Both the position numbers and the translations under genes were made by a program. Under the pieces are notes generated by a model that ran no database searches, was not told where the DNA came from, and was given only the letters and a program-made list of their open reading frames with translations. From Heterobilharzia americana (lineage: Eukaryota > Platyhelminthes > Trematoda > Strigeidida > Schistosomatidae), in assembly GCA_944470555.2 (NCBI GenBank), contig OX104130.1, forward strand, positions 46,471,491 to 46,535,490: DNA of 64,000 nt, written 5' to 3'. The first letter of the stretch is position 1; each line of letters opens with the position of its first letter. Shown piece after piece: positions 12,888 through 25,856 of this stretch.

Positions 12888-15198
12888 GACAATCCAACTA
12901 CCCAATGTTGAACCTATTCATTTCCGTTAGGTCATATTTTGATCCTGTATTTTGCAGAATTAAGTTATGAAGTAAGTGATTCAGTATTCATAATCTGTTT
13001 TATTGATTTTCACGAAGCTTTTGATTTTAGTGAAAGCTCTTTACGTGCTATTTCAAACAGTAATATCCACCATGCTGACATTTCACCTGATTTTGAAATT
13101 GATTCACATAAATGTTGTCATATGGCTTTAGTGAAAGAGGTAAAAACTATCGGAATTTTTAAATTACTGAAAATTTGTCATTTTGGGATACATACCTACA
13201 CAATACTTTATTGTAGACGTGAATAAGAATAATATAACCGCAAGTGGAATTTTACTGAATTCATAGTTTTAACTGCACTTCAGTTTTTCTGATAAAAATG
13301 TTTGCAGTTTTCTAGTCAAAACTCCAGTTAATTCAAGAATAATAGGTTTGCAAATATTCCCATTTTGCTTCACAAAGAAAGGTTTTTTCTAAACGAAAAT
13401 AATTTTTGTCAAAAGCGTCAATCCTTCACAGTTAAAAAAATTACTTTATAACTAATCAAGTTTGAGTTGAACTGGCAATGATTTATTTACTTCGGAAACA
13501 GAACAATGCGGAATTTATGAGCAAATCATAATTAAGCACATCTATACAAACAAAATATTTTGCTTTGTGAAGTGGATATAAATGTGAACTGTAGCGGAAA
13601 ATGACAATATCTATAATCAAGTATTTTTAAATTGACATATTTGGAGGAAAAAGAAGTCAGTCTTGTTTTATTTCTTTCTCACAAACTTATTCTGTTATAA
13701 TTTATGAAAAACTTATGAAGGGCGTATCATAACAAAGTATATTCAAATAAGGAAAGATTTTAAAGCATTTATAAAGATCTGACTTATTTTACTACAGGAT
13801 CATATAAACAAGACTGCATCGCCGATTAACTGTCCTATAAGTATGATTGCAATTTCAGAATACCAATCTGAAAGGTAGGAACATAACCGATGCCTTCAGG
13901 TTTTTTTATGTCTGGAAATAATGAGCTAGGCAACTCAACATAAAACCGCATTTCTTAGCTGAAATCCAGGCTAACAAAAGTCTTAAACGATTTAACTCTT
14001 GTGAATAGAGTTATCAAAACCTGTAAATGCTTAAACGTTCCGAATAATGGACAACAAAAGTGTTAAAAGGAGAAATTCCCATATTCAAAGACTGAATATT
14101 AAAGTTTGTATTTAAGTCTTTACTTCTGCTTTATCAACGCCAAATGCAGTTTTCTCATACAAGAGTTTATCGACAAATACGTCGGATTATACTTACCAAG
14201 AAGGTGAAAAATATTTAATATTTAATATTTTTAATATTTAATATTTAAGCTCATTCATGGTAGAACTATTCGTTACTATAAGTACATTACAAATAATAGT
14301 AGAGATTAGTATATGCATATAGTTGTACTAAATTTTGAAATACGAGGACCAGCAGCGAAACTTTTTGAAAGCTACGCAATGGCAATGACACATACAAACT
14401 TTAGTACTCAAAAACTGCTTTCAAGTTATTTCTTATATCATTTCCATATTCATTGCTAAGATGTTTACATCTTTCAATCATTACATCTACAGGACTGTGT
14501 GTAATGGTTTAAGGAGTTGACGAATATTAAGGTGTTCTTTTAAGAGTAGATACCCAATCTCATGGTCAGTTTCACAGATTTAAAAGCTCTGAACACTAAT
14601 CTAGTTAAGCGTTTCAAATAAGGAACAAAGTCTAAACAAAATGGCATTTTTTGAAATTAAAAAGTCGTTTATTATCATTGTAATGGTAACAACTTTGTTC
14701 CAACATACACTCAAAGTTGTAATACTTCCTTCAGATTTTTAGAAATATAATGAAGTTTAAACCAAAGATATCAGCTTATCACTGAACTAGTTGCCCTTTT
14801 GTTTCAGTGCTACGTCTTGATAGAGTTGCTAAACTGCCAAAGAAAGTGCTACCCACGTCTTTGCTCATTCAGTTAGAATCCGTTGTAAAATTAGTGTAAA
14901 TAAATGAAGACTTTTGATTCTTGAATAAAATTTTGGTGCTACTGGAGAGATAGTTACACATTAAATGAGTTTTTCTGTTTTACTTCAAGGTGAAACAGCA
15001 TTACTTACCATAAATAATTTTGATTTCTAAGTAAATAATATTGAATAAACTGGTTCAGTAAGGAAGATTGTTGCACAGATTATTCATTTGTGCCCACTTA
15101 TACTTGCCAGAAAATAAAACTATCATGCTAAATGGAAGAAACAGGTAAACAATTTTTTGTTTTTGTGTGACTTCTTTTATTTCAACTAAATCATAAAT
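12888..15198. other. AT-rich non-coding stretch with AATATTT-type repeat
   Basis: No supported gene. The only local structure I noticed is a run of AATATTTAAT-like units at about 14206-14249. The 95-codon plus frame at 12939-13226 has no recognisable motif and probably arose by chance. Confidence 0.55.
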
Positions 15199-15320
15199 AG
15201 TGTTATTGCTTGTATTATACAGTCACTGACTGGACATAATTGATCGGTCTATATTGACATATAGGCTCCTGTGCGGATGCCTGGGTGCATCATGGATCCC
15301 ACTGCCAGCCACTATCCACG
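15199..15320. mobile_element. Rearranged Sm-alpha-like ribozyme-SINE fragment
   Basis: The left part (about 15199-15280) matches the inverse of the SINE 3' tail, recognised by TGTTATTGCTTGTATTA and the later GGCTCCTG block. The right part (about 15283-15320) matches the plus-strand 3' half of the hammerhead region (TGCATC, then GGATCCCACTGCCAGCC). The two halves are in opposite orientation, so this is a fusion and not a simple copy. The ribozyme core (CTGANGA) is absent, so it cannot cleave. Confidence 0.7.
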
Positions 15321-15879
15321 TTTACTATAAATAATAAATAAACAAACAAATATATGTTTAGTTATCGGCTCTTTCTAATTTAGATGCATGAAGTCAAAAA
15401 CACATTTATGGCTGTGAAAATACAGCTGCTCCATATCTTGCTCATTTTCTTGACTTTGAATGTCTTTAGATGTTTGGAAAAACCTTATTAAAAAAATTTA
15501 GGGGGCTTTGAACCAATTGTTTTTTCAAACTAATTTTCACAATGAATCGATGACACTTCGTGTCTCTGATGATTAAGCTGTGGTTAATTTCAAGGTTTTG
15601 AATGATTTTCGGCCTGAAATCTTTCACTGTGAAAATAGTTTGCAAAGCAAGCAACGAATGAGAAAAAAGCAGCACTTAATGAAATCATAAATTACAGTAG
15701 TAGGCGTCAGCTGCATACTCCATATACTTGATTATATATACTGTTAAACAATGCAAAATAACACACATACATTTATACCTAATTTTGGGATCCGTGATCC
15801 AATTTGGTTAATGTTTTGAAATGTGGTTTCACAGATCCTAAAGCTATATGGATGTGCAAAAATAAGTGGGCTAGGTGTG

Positions 15880-17500
15880 GCTTTATTGCATGTATTATCA
15901 ATGATAAATTCACCCTATCACAAACTATCTCAGTGGTTATGCAGAATTTTTGACCAATTGTGAAAAGTCCTGGAGAGTACATTGTTTCCGACACCTAACT
16001 TGTTCAAAGCGTCACCGATGTCAATATAACTGGTGAGCACTTTGTTTCGCTCGATATTGTGTCTCTTTTCACAAATGTACCAGTTGACGAAACCAGAGAG
16101 TTTATTTATCGAGAAGCTGATAATATCCCTATCCCAACAAACTACTTGAGGAAGCTTCTAAATGTATGCACGAAGAATATCCAGCTCCAGTTTGACGGAC
16201 ACTTGTCCCACCAAACTGACTGAGTTGCATTGGGAAACCCTCTGGGTCAATTTTTCGCTGATTTATTTCTATCTTCTTGAAATTAGTAGCTTGAAGTGCT
16301 TCATAGATCAGATGAAAATGTGTCGGCGTCACATGGACAAAATATTCTTTATATTTAATGGCGAAGTGGAGACAGTGGCACAATTAAAGAGCTTCGATTC
16401 AAGTCATCCAAGTCTGACCTTTACGACTGGACACGAGGAGGTGATACAACTAGTTTCTTAGATTTTTTATTGGTAAAAAGAATCGGTGGATCTACCGAAA
16501 GGTCCGTCTATATAAAACATTCATGGACAGAACAGTACCTTCATTTTTAAAGATCTGTCCCGATCCAATCAATACAAATTGAATGAAGTCAGAACACTGT
16601 TCAACAGAGCCAGGAAAATTTGTTCCGACAGCTGACTAGACTATGAAACGGTGACTTCGAAAAACATGCTGGGGAAGAATAGGTACCAGAAACCTTTATC
16701 AACGAGGATAGGTAGCAGAACAACATCCCCGACAGTACAGAAGAAAAGGGTTTATATAACCATGCTATTCTAAGGTGACAGTGTGCCAGAAGTAGCTAGA
16801 CGAAGACTAGAGAAGCCGATCAGAAAAACTTATTAAGCAACCAAACTCGTCCTCCTCAACGTCACCAAAAGGTACTGCCAAAATTAGGGAAGGATAAGGA
16901 TTCGGTCCTCGACACGTCTAAATGCAAATATTATTCAAATCTACCTACGGAAGCAAATAAATTGGTCGTAGGGCGAGGGGTTTGTCTACGTGAATGATTT
17001 AGCACCTACTCAAATGGCTGAAGCATGCCGAGAAGAAGACCCCGAGGAGCTCGATGACGAAACGCCTAGCAGATTGTGGGCGTGATACTGGTGCCTGCAA
17101 GTTCTGTATGGTTATCGGTGTACAGCAGGATAAGAAATTGCTCGGAGTTCAAAAAGCCGGTGCGATTCTAGTTGTTAGACCAAACCTCTGCATTCAGAAG
17201 GGAATAGTAGTCAGCTTGAATCTGTCATGGTAGCAGTTAAAGCGCTGTTTTATTATATTCAGTCGTTTTTACTTATTCGTCCGTCTTAAATATCACCCAA
17301 CGTTTTTTCCTTCCTTGGTTTGTTTTGCTTAGTTATTCTATTACCTATTGTTGTCATTATCATTCATCTCAGTGTAAACCTGGTTTTCTAATTATGTCTA
17401 CTAAAGTACTGCTGAGTATCTTGTTTTGAATGGCGTGATCTACGCTCAATTGATTTATTTCTCACCCCAGTAGCAACACTGTCATTATTACTACCATTAT
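15880..17500 (+). pseudogene. Penelope-like retroelement, dead copy (RT, C-terminal region and 3' tail)
   Basis: Reading plus from about 15898, the translation gives PIVKSPGE, then SLDIVSLFTNVPVDET at about 16045-16093, LRKLLNVCTKNIQLQFDG, VALGNPLGQFFADLF near 16223-16268, and MCRRHMDKIFFIF near 16319. Past 16450 it reads FLDFLLVKRIGGSTERSVYIKHSWTEQYLHF in pieces. These are the reverse transcriptase blocks typical of Penelope-like elements, not of LTR or RTE elements. In-frame stops occur near 15940, 15990 and 16220. The catalytic aspartate pair (normally YVDD) reads HMDK, so the second Asp is lost. A C-terminal piece with PNLCIQK near 17190 matches the fragment at 23440-23790. The tail is ATTATTACTACCATTA at about 17485-17500. 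It is clearly inactive. Confidence 0.82.
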
Positions 17501-17579
17501 TTTCCCGCCTGAAATCCACTATCATTCAAACTCATAGCTAACCACGCAATCTCTCCCGAACCCATTCAATTTCGAACTG

Positions 17580-20340
17580 CAGATCCTTACTGGGTAAGGT
17601 AGGCTATTTACAACGCCTTATATGTTCCAATACTTACCATAATGCCTGTTCAGTAACACTACAAAAAATCTGGTTGCATAATCTATATGATGACAATCTA
17701 GTTTCTTTAAATGGTTCCAAGTTGTTTCGTCAGGATTGACGTAACTCAGCGAAGAAGGGTGGTTGAGGTGTAGCTACCTTTATTAATACTCAGTGGTGTT
17801 TATCAAATTATGTATTTTTTGTCAGTCCTAATAACTATGTATGCTGTACTACTGTCAAGTGTCGCCCGAAACACTTAGATAAATATGAATTCATTTACAT
17901 CACAAATGTTTGTCACCCCCGGCTGCAGCTCTTCTGAATTAGCCAGACTCGCTGACAAGTGTAAAGAATCTGCTGCTCCGATAATGTCTGGTTCAATGTC
18001 TGTTGTCTGCGGTGATTTTAGCTCTTGTGGTTGTGGTTTCCTATATTCTGCCAGTCAGTTTTCCAGCTCGTTTTAATGCTTCATTAGACTTGGTCTTCTT
18101 GAATGAACCTGGGACTTATGAAACTGGGAAGTGTGCACCATTTTTGAGCTCAGATTATTATATCATACTTGTTCTGCCAAAAATGTATGACAAAGTGCAC
18201 TAAAATACTTTTAAATATCAATATAAGAAGACTATACATAATAATGTCACATATGACAATATTCATAAATTAAGACACGTTACAGAACAGATTCGAGAAA
18301 ATTTGAAAATGATGCTCTGAATGATACAATCGACACTGTTACATGCTAAATTAAATTTTACTTTGATATTTGCTGCCCAGCTGAAATAATGTTTCCAAAG
18401 TTTAACAGACTTTCTTCTCCGTATTTAAAAGGGACTACTAAAAGAAAAAGAAAGACTGTACAAATCGAAGGAAAATTCTGCTATTAAAAAACTTAACTAC
18501 CTGATTGAGTCTAAAGTAAAATGCTTAGACTTAGTATATAACCAGGAGATTGCGTTATGTAAAGACCCTTCTAGCATATGGAGACCTTTTAGTGACCTTA
18601 CTGGAAGGAGTAAACTCCAAAATGAAACCACCGGCTTTGTGTGTACACTGAAAGAAACATTCATATGTAAAGCCGCGAATGTTTTCTTATCTAGTTCAAC
18701 AGGTATAACGGGATGCAATTTTCTGAAATTCAGCGAAGCAGGGAGGTTTAAATGCCTAAAATCATTAAGACCTTCACAGTGCCCTGAATTAGATAGCATG
18801 CTAGGTATTGTTTTCACCAAATGTGCTGATATTCTATGCCATCCACTAACAAACATTTTATAGAGTCTTTGTTACAGACATGCACCAACCGCCTGGAAAG
18901 AAATTAAAATAGTTCCGGTACCTAAGTCTACATCTGCTGGAGCTAAAGAGAAATTCCGACCAACCGCAATTACCTCAGCATTCCTAAAAATATTGGAAGA
19001 GCTGTTGCTTTTTGCGCCTGAACCTCCTTTGCTGGCTTTCACGGATCCAAATCAGTTTGCCTACAAACTCAGAAGGAGTACCTTAGATGCTCCATTTGTT
19101 TTACACCGCAATATTATTAGCGGTCTGGATAAAGGTGCTTAGTAAGTTAGATCTACTTTCTTAGATTATACTTCTACCTTTGACTTAATCACTGTACCTA
19201 TTTTGTTACACAGGCTTGCCAGTACTCACACTGAATCCTGGATTGTATGCTGGTTTGATTCATATTTTTCCGAGAGAAACCAGTACACTCTGTACAGAGG
19301 CAAACGATCTACTTCACTGCTTAATGAAACCTGTGTGCCTCAAGATGGTGTTCTTTTTCTTTCCTCTTTCTTTTTGAGTGACTTAACAATCTCAGCTAAA
19401 GCTAACTGTTTAAGTATGCTGATGACCTGACAGAATCAATGCCGATCATCTACTCTTCTGATTGTTCTCAGTTTAATAACTTCCTAGAGGAAATTGGTTA
19501 CTGGTCCTCCTTAAATGGCCTCATGCTCAATCCTTCCAAATGTGAATTGTTAGTTTTGCATATTGCATCAGTCACGTGACTCTTGTCTTACAGATAGCTC
19601 TGTTATGGAGAATGTAGCAAGCAAGGTTCATCTTAGCTTATGTTTTACTTATAATCTTTCTTGGTCCCCTTATATCTTACTGATTTCTAGGAAAATCCTT
19701 TGCTGGACCTTTTATGTAAGGAAACACAGACCGTCTGGTATAACTCAGTATCTATTCTTATGTTTCATCAGTTCCTGTGTTTTACCTACACATACTTATT
19801 GTTCTTCTCTATTATTTCATGGACTCCGGAAAAAAGACTGTTGCATTGCGTGGGAGTTTGAAGACTGTTAGCAGAGCAAGTAGCACACCCCTAACCGAAC
19901 TGATAAGTGCAGTCACTGAAAGGCATCTCAACCCTTTTAGACTACTGGCTAAAAATATGTTATCTATTGACAAACATCCTCTACATTTGCACCTCTCTCC
20001 ATACCTGTCGTCTTGGAAGACAAGAAGCAAATATATTAAATTCTGTCCAAGCGAAACCACATACTAAAATTCAACCATGCCTTATTTAGGTTGTGTAGTG
20101 TGTGAAGAAAATCTTGTTAGACATAGTCTTATCAACCAGCTTTGTAACAGTAAATAGTTATCATATCCCTGATGTCATTAAACATTTCAATAGTTTTGTT
20201 ATCTATTGTCAAACGGAACCATTGTTAGTTTTAAAAGTGTTGTACTATGGGTAAATTGATGTAATGGCATATGCTAGGGATTTTGTGCTGTAAGCATAAC
20301 TATGGTTCAGAACAAAGTGAATATATCATTATTATTACTG
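17580..20340 (+). pseudogene. CR1-like non-LTR retrotransposon, dead copy (endonuclease plus RT)
   Basis: Two domains can be followed across frames. The endonuclease part shows NLVSLNGSKLFRQD near 17700, GVATFIN near 17770, KYEFIYITNVCHPRL near 17883, a GDF motif near 18010 and LDLVFLNEPGTYETG...PFLSSDYYIIL at about 18087-18170. The RT part has HAPTAWKEIKIVPVPKST from about 18880, FRPTAITSAFLKILE, DPNQFAYKLRRSTLDA near 19050, FLDYTSTFDLI near 19160, ESWIVCWFDSYFSERNQYTLYRG, PQDGVLF near 19345, and YADD near 19420. Many stops and frameshifts separate these. It ends near 20340 in ATCATTATTATTACT. It most resembles the CR1-like elements of schistosomes (SR1 type); the exact family is unproven. 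It lies directly after the Penelope remnant. Confidence 0.8.
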
Positions 20341-22676
20341 GAATTTATGAATTCATTCAGTGCTGCATTTTTCAAATTCGTTGCCTGTTTTAAATTTGTA
20401 TGGAGAAACAAATTTTTGAAAATATTTTTTCATTTAACGGTTAAAACATTCTAAACCTAATGAAGACTAACTACCGTCTACAAGTATATTATTCTCTTCA
20501 TAAGTGGCTGTTAACATCTAGAGCCCTTTCCAACCACTCGTTTTGCTTCGAAGTTTCAGGATAAACATGTGGACCAACGTGTAACAGACGCAAAATCACT
20601 TAGGTGAAAATCTAGAAAGGCCTGAAAATACTCAAGGCCATTTTAAATACATAAACTATTTATTATATATATATTTGACGTTGTAATACACCTGTTATCT
20701 TGCCGTAGATCCCATTTACGGAGAAAACAAGTGACCATAAAAGGTGGGATCTGAAGGCTATGGTACAAATGTTTACCTATATATAACTTAGGTTTAAATA
20801 GTAACTTGATATACGGCTGCAGTTTGCTTGGTTTTCTTTAATTTGAAATATAAATTTTCGGTGACCCTTACGGCTGATGGCTTAAAATACCGTAGTTTGT
20901 GCACCATGTTGCATATAATTTTCTTGAACATAGGTTAGTTTTCGACAGGCTGTAACGTATCAGTACTTCAAGATATATTGGAGGTAAGTTTGAATGCCAG
21001 GGATCTTTACAATATCAACTAGTTAAGATGCTATATGGCTCTAACGTTACACCAATCAGGTTTCAAGCTACACTGACGATTCCGATCCAGAATAGTGAAG
21101 TCTTGTAGCGATTACGTTAACCATATGGTCACTTGTTTGGAATCCAGTATTTTCTTATAACTCAATATATCAACAGATTTATTACATGAAATAAAATTTG
21201 ACACTGTTACACAATAAGCCAAATGCATAAACTAAACTTTTAACTGACAAATAATACGCACGAACCTGAAACTTTTTTGAGATCTTTCTGAGAGCTACGT
21301 GAATTTTATTGCTGTGGCATTCGCCCTAAAAAAACATGGATATGAGGCTGATTCAAGGCATTACTGTAAGTACAGACAACGATGGATGAAATCAGCTTCA
21401 GTTTATTTTCTACTAAAAACGACCAGTTAGTGAAAATGTTCGGTGTATGCGATGCATTTAATGGAAAACTCTCAGTATGTAGGCATTTTGTAAAGTTAAA
21501 GTAGGCAGGGAAATGTACTTTGTTTCAAGTTTGTGAGAACTGCTTGTAATGCGCTATGATGCAATTTGTGTCTAATATACAAGATGAATACCAGTTTTTA
21601 CCACGCTGCTTGTCAACTCACACAGTTGCATTAATCGGAATTATTTTTTTACATGGTTTGGATTTTTTGTAAGAAAGGGAAGAGTCTATGAATGGATAAA
21701 ATGAATTATACTTTTATCCAGTTGTGAATAACCTCTCGAAAAAGAAGAATTAGCACTAACCTTATCTTTTCATCACTAACAGTACTGTCTATTAAATTAT
21801 TCGTTCCACCGGAAAGTCTCAAGAAAAACTAGTGTTTAAAGTGTGGTATAAAGATCTCCTAGTTTGAGGTAAACTGAAGACGGAATTAAATTGCCAACGT
21901 TTATTGCGATACTCTGAGATGACTTTAGATTCACAGGTTTGTTTTAACTAAAAGAGAGGTGATTAATTTTGGAAAGTAGACAATCAACGAAAGCCAGACA
22001 TCAATGTTTTTATCCTACATTTTATTTGTTTTATCAACTGACAATCATACATCACGTGTAGATATGTCAAAATATTATTTCCATTGGCTGTTTATTAATA
22101 ATAATGTCTGATGTATGAAATCACTGCACTTTTGTAAAACGAATAGTGTTCACTCCACATACTATCGCATTGGAATTCCATTTTCCTCTTCCTGTATTTG
22201 TGATTCCTCCAACCACAGGCATGGATATTAAAGATTCCTGATAAAATTGAAACTTTTCTTCAGGAGTTCAAGTCAATATTACTGGATGCCTTAACATGAT
22301 TTATTGTTTAAGTCTCTGTTTTGAAATTTATGTCCTTACGCAAGTTTTTTTTTCAGAAATTGAGGCATTCAATATTGTTCGAAAAATCCTTCAAATCTCC
22401 AGTGCTTGCAATTAGAAGGATGCCAAAATATAAAATTTAAACATTTTATTCTGTTCCGTTCATTCTACCTCGTCTGTTAAGTTTATTATAGACACACTGT
22501 GTTTAACAGGAAAATATGGTGGGACATGTACTTCAAAATGTTGATGTAGGATTATAAAACGATATCAAAAATTTGGAAGGTAGATGACAAACCTCCTTAG
22601 TTTCCCACTTATGAAAGCTTAAAATGACTTTGTCTTACACATTTACATTCTGTTTACATATTTATTTTTAACTATA
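20341..22676. other. AT-rich non-coding stretch
   Basis: No gene supported. About 80 bp at 20341-20420 (GAATTTATGAATTC, then TTTTTCAAATTCGTTGC and GGAGAAACAAAT) resembles 56598-56680 in the same orientation, so part of it is a minor dispersed repeat. Nothing else was recognised. Confidence 0.5.
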
Positions 22677-22705
22677 CAAATATATATATATATATATATA
22701 TATAT
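22677..22705. repeat. (TA)n microsatellite
   Basis: An uninterrupted run of about 14 TA units. It adjoins a SINE fragment that begins about 10-15 bp later. Confidence 0.95.
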
Positions 22706-22714
22706 TCAAAGTAG

Positions 22715-22785
22715 CATTCAGCAGGGACTGGCATCAGTTGAAGAACCATTAAAAACATGGGAGCACTGGACAGCAAAATATTTTG
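22715..22785 (-). mobile_element. tRNA-derived SINE (second family), 3' fragment
   Basis: Contains GGCATCAGTTGAAGAACC...AAAACATGGGAGCACTGGACAG, the inverse of the body shared with 39560-39750, 59730-60040 and 62755-63190. Only the 3' end of the unit is present. Confidence 0.6.
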
Positions 22786-23439
22786 CAAATGTTAACCCTA
22801 TTGACAAAGTGATGTGTCGGTTTTTTAAAACAACTCACTAACATTACTTCTTGTGAATAACAAACTCATAAACAATGATTAAAAGTTTTGATATGTACGC
22901 GATTGTACCCGTGGTTTCAAAGACCACCCTGTTACAGCTGGCAATCCTTTGACAGGTAGGACTTTCCTTACATGATTATTATTATGCATGATAAAGTCAT
23001 GATTATTATTGTAAATAGTACGCTGTTGTAAGTTGCTTCGCTTTCCGAAAACGCTGACGCTTTCAGAATCTCTGTAACCCATGAACATTCACCAAAAGAT
23101 AGGAAAATTTTACCTCATTTTCTTGTGAAATTCATCTTGTTGATTACTGGCTTGGTCCAGGGTAGTTTCTGATAAATATTTTGTCTGTTCAGATTACTTC
23201 GTTTTAGTTACTTATGAAACGTCAACACCTCATAAACCGAAAAGGATAAATGATATATGTAAGGCTGATCGCATACTTGGTTTCAATTTAAAAGAAGAGG
23301 AAAACATTTTATTACATTGAATATTCCCTTTGGACATTTAGAAAAAGACTGATTGAGCGAAGAAATATATTCCTTTACAATTAGGTATTCATCTTGGGCT
23401 CTAAACTAATACATAGTTTTACAAATTAATCAAATTACC

Positions 23440-23790
23440 AATCACATGGTGGTGTTTCGGAAATAATAATGTAAATAATCAATAGAGTTACTAAAATAGA
23501 AACAAGAAGGGGAAGAGGTGTACAAAGTAAACCTAGAAGTTACATCATGTTGACGGCCAGGGTAATGAAAGTGGTCGGACAAACTTCTTTTGGATGCAAA
23601 GGCTAGGTTCGTAAAGGTGGATTGCAATCGCCTCTGCAATGTGAAGTAACCGAGTGCGCAATGCATGAGGTAAATTAATTGGAATCTGATGGAGGATTTT
23701 GAAGGCTTTTCTAGTAACCACTTGATGTCCTATGTCAATTAAGTGTGCAAGTATGGAGCTCTTTGTTAGATTCATGTCTAATTAACATCT
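23440..23790 (-). pseudogene. Penelope-like element, C-terminal fragment
   Basis: The minus frame from 23775 reads TKSSILAHLIDIGHQVV, then FKILHQIP, then RLLHIAEAIAIHLYEPSLCIQK, then LSLPWP. This is the pattern of the end of the GIY-YIG endonuclease region in Penelope-like elements. The P-LCIQK and L-L(P)W spacing is shared with the plus-strand copy near 17150-17230. No RT part is attached, so it is an isolated fragment. It could be the end of a larger copy removed by deletion. Confidence 0.65.
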
Positions 23791-25655
23791 AATCTGTTAT
23801 TTGCCTGTTACTGTTTATACTTCATAATAGTAAGACTAACATTTATCTATGAATCATGTAATTGTCATTTCTTTATTGATGGAATACATTTTAAACAATG
23901 TTTTTGTCAGTTTAACAGTTATAGATGAATCAAAGACTAACAGCATCTTATAACAACTGCTATTGGAAAACATTAAAAAGCGCGAACGGGATTATTATAA
24001 ATAGTTTTCTTATCAAAATAGTTCTGAATCAAGTAAGACATTATGATCTCAAGAAAACTCAAGTTGTATCATGCTCATTCTCATCCTGACTACAACGTAC
24101 TGTTCTGATTTTCTGATAACTATATGAGGATGAAAACTGATTCTTTCTTTGCATTTTAATAAGAGTGACTTTCTTTTTTAGTGATAAATCCTCAAATAAA
24201 CTGACGTTTTCTTCCTTTACTACTATTGAAAATAAATTACTGTTATTATTTCTGACTTGCTGCTTTACGAAGCGTAAAATTCTCGTAGTTAGATGAAAAA
24301 GCGCCCAGTATATTTATTTATGTTGTAGTTACTACCATTTTATTCGTACCTTGACTAATTTAAGGCAGATTTTGACTTAGAAAACTACACGATAGCACTT
24401 TTTATTCGTCAACCTGGTAACTGGACACACTGATTTTGAAATATAAATGACTTACTTTTGTATAGCTTTAGAATTTTTTAAAGTGATTTTATGCGTCAGT
24501 ATTTTTTAATAACCATCAGGTGCAGGTTTTGTCTACAAATCCATATAAACAAGTCTGAAAACTAAACTTTAACGAAAGTATGATACAGCTGACATGCTGT
24601 CATAGTTACACAAAATAGAATATCCTTCGTAATTCCTAAAAACTATAGATGGTGGTTATGTAAATGTTCTTGAATCATATTATCAAGGCGAAATATGAAA
24701 AGCAACGAAATGCTATAAAAGGTTTATTTGTGGATTAATAAATTACAGATTTGACTGAAGAAAATGATAAACAATATTCTGAAGGGTTCTACCATAAGAG
24801 ATATTAGATGACAATCTGCTTTGGATGCTCACACTGATGCTCCTTATTGTTCTGGATCTAGCAGGATTTTTTAAAATAATCTATCACATTCGCTTATCAT
24901 GTACAGCCTTATGGAGTCATGCTACACTTCTACCATTCGACTGATTAGCACGCCTATGAACAAAGATTAGGTTGTATGAAACGTCGCCTTGAGGAAACTA
25001 ATTAAAAATAGGGTTTTTGCTTTGCTTTCTTTCATAAACTTACCTTTCAGTGGTGTAGGAATAAATAAAAGCGTCAGTAGTGACTGAAGGCTGGTTGGAA
25101 GTTGATAACAAATATCCAACGATCCGACAAATTCGTTATTGTCATCTCCTGTTAGTTGTATCTTTTGTTCCCTCGTGTTCTTTAAACAACTAAAGCGTGT
25201 TTTACATGCAGTTTTACGGACTGTGATATTATGAATGCATATATACTCTCAGACGTATTCAGAAATTAATTTCCAGAAAAACAGCTAGATTTCCAAAAAA
25301 TAAGACAAAGGTAGGATGGAAAAAATTAAGACAGTTCTGATTCGCTTAAAAATATAATGAAATTGTAGGTATTTGAAGAGCAAGAGATAGAGGGTTGACA
25401 TTTTCAGTAAGTGATCAAGGTTGAAGACTTTTTGTGTGCTCACATAATATCGGTTTCGTCATACATATAGAAAGTGCTTCTGAAATACAGCTGTAGATGG
25501 CTGTGAACTCTAATTAGTTGTGATTAGTGTTGATCAGATGTGCCACTATTAAGCTTCTAGATGAACTACTATTACTTCTTTGCAGTCAGGCACAACATTG
25601 TTCTTCAACCGAAATGGATCGATTTCACAAAAAACTACTACATACGTTTAGTAAT
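23791..25655. other. AT-rich non-coding stretch
   Basis: No supported coding or RNA feature. Only short chance frames are present. Nothing recognised. Confidence 0.5.
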
Positions 25656-25830
25656 GATGGACAGTGGCTGGCAGTGGGATCCAGGATGCGCGTTTCATCC
25701 TATTTGGGACTCGTCAGCTGGATATACCTGCTTCTTAGTGAGTGATGTTGTTCCCACCGAGACTCGGGCTCGGTAGCGATTGCTTCAAACGCTAGCGTGT
25801 TATCCACTACACCATCGAGCCACTATAGCC
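25656..25830 (-). mobile_element. Sm-alpha-like SINE: tRNA-like head plus hammerhead ribozyme
   Basis: Reading minus from 25830, the head begins GGCTCGATGGTGTAGTGG, which resembles a tRNA 5' half with an RNA polymerase III box A. The box B-like sequence CCCGAGTCTCGG follows near 25770-25755. A GGTGGGAACAACATCACTCA stretch then leads into the hammerhead ribozyme at 25731-25671. The order of promoter head then ribozyme is that of the schistosome Sm-alpha retroposons. Expression would be expected from the internal pol III promoter, and mobility would need an enzyme from another element. The 3' tail module is not attached here. Confidence 0.8.
25671..25731 (-). ncRNA. Hammerhead ribozyme (type I), core intact
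   Basis: On the minus strand the conserved core is complete: CTGACGA at 25717-25711, then stem II GTCC/GGAT around CAAATA (25710-25697), then GAAA (25696-25693). The predicted cleavage site is after ATC, at 25685. Stem I is formed by GCAG with CTGC at the two ends and by CCAG with CTGG next to the core, separated by an internal loop. Stem III (CGCGC) is very short, as in known schistosome hammerheads, so efficient cleavage may need dimers or multimers. All residues known to be essential are present, so self-cleavage is plausible. Confidence 0.85.
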
Positions 25831-25856
25831 ACTTCTTGTGCGACGCGTATAGGTTT

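Noticed and set aside
14206..14249. AATATTT run as a CRISPR-like or satellite array
   Set aside because: Units are too short and irregular with no spacers; it is a simple AT-rich repeat.
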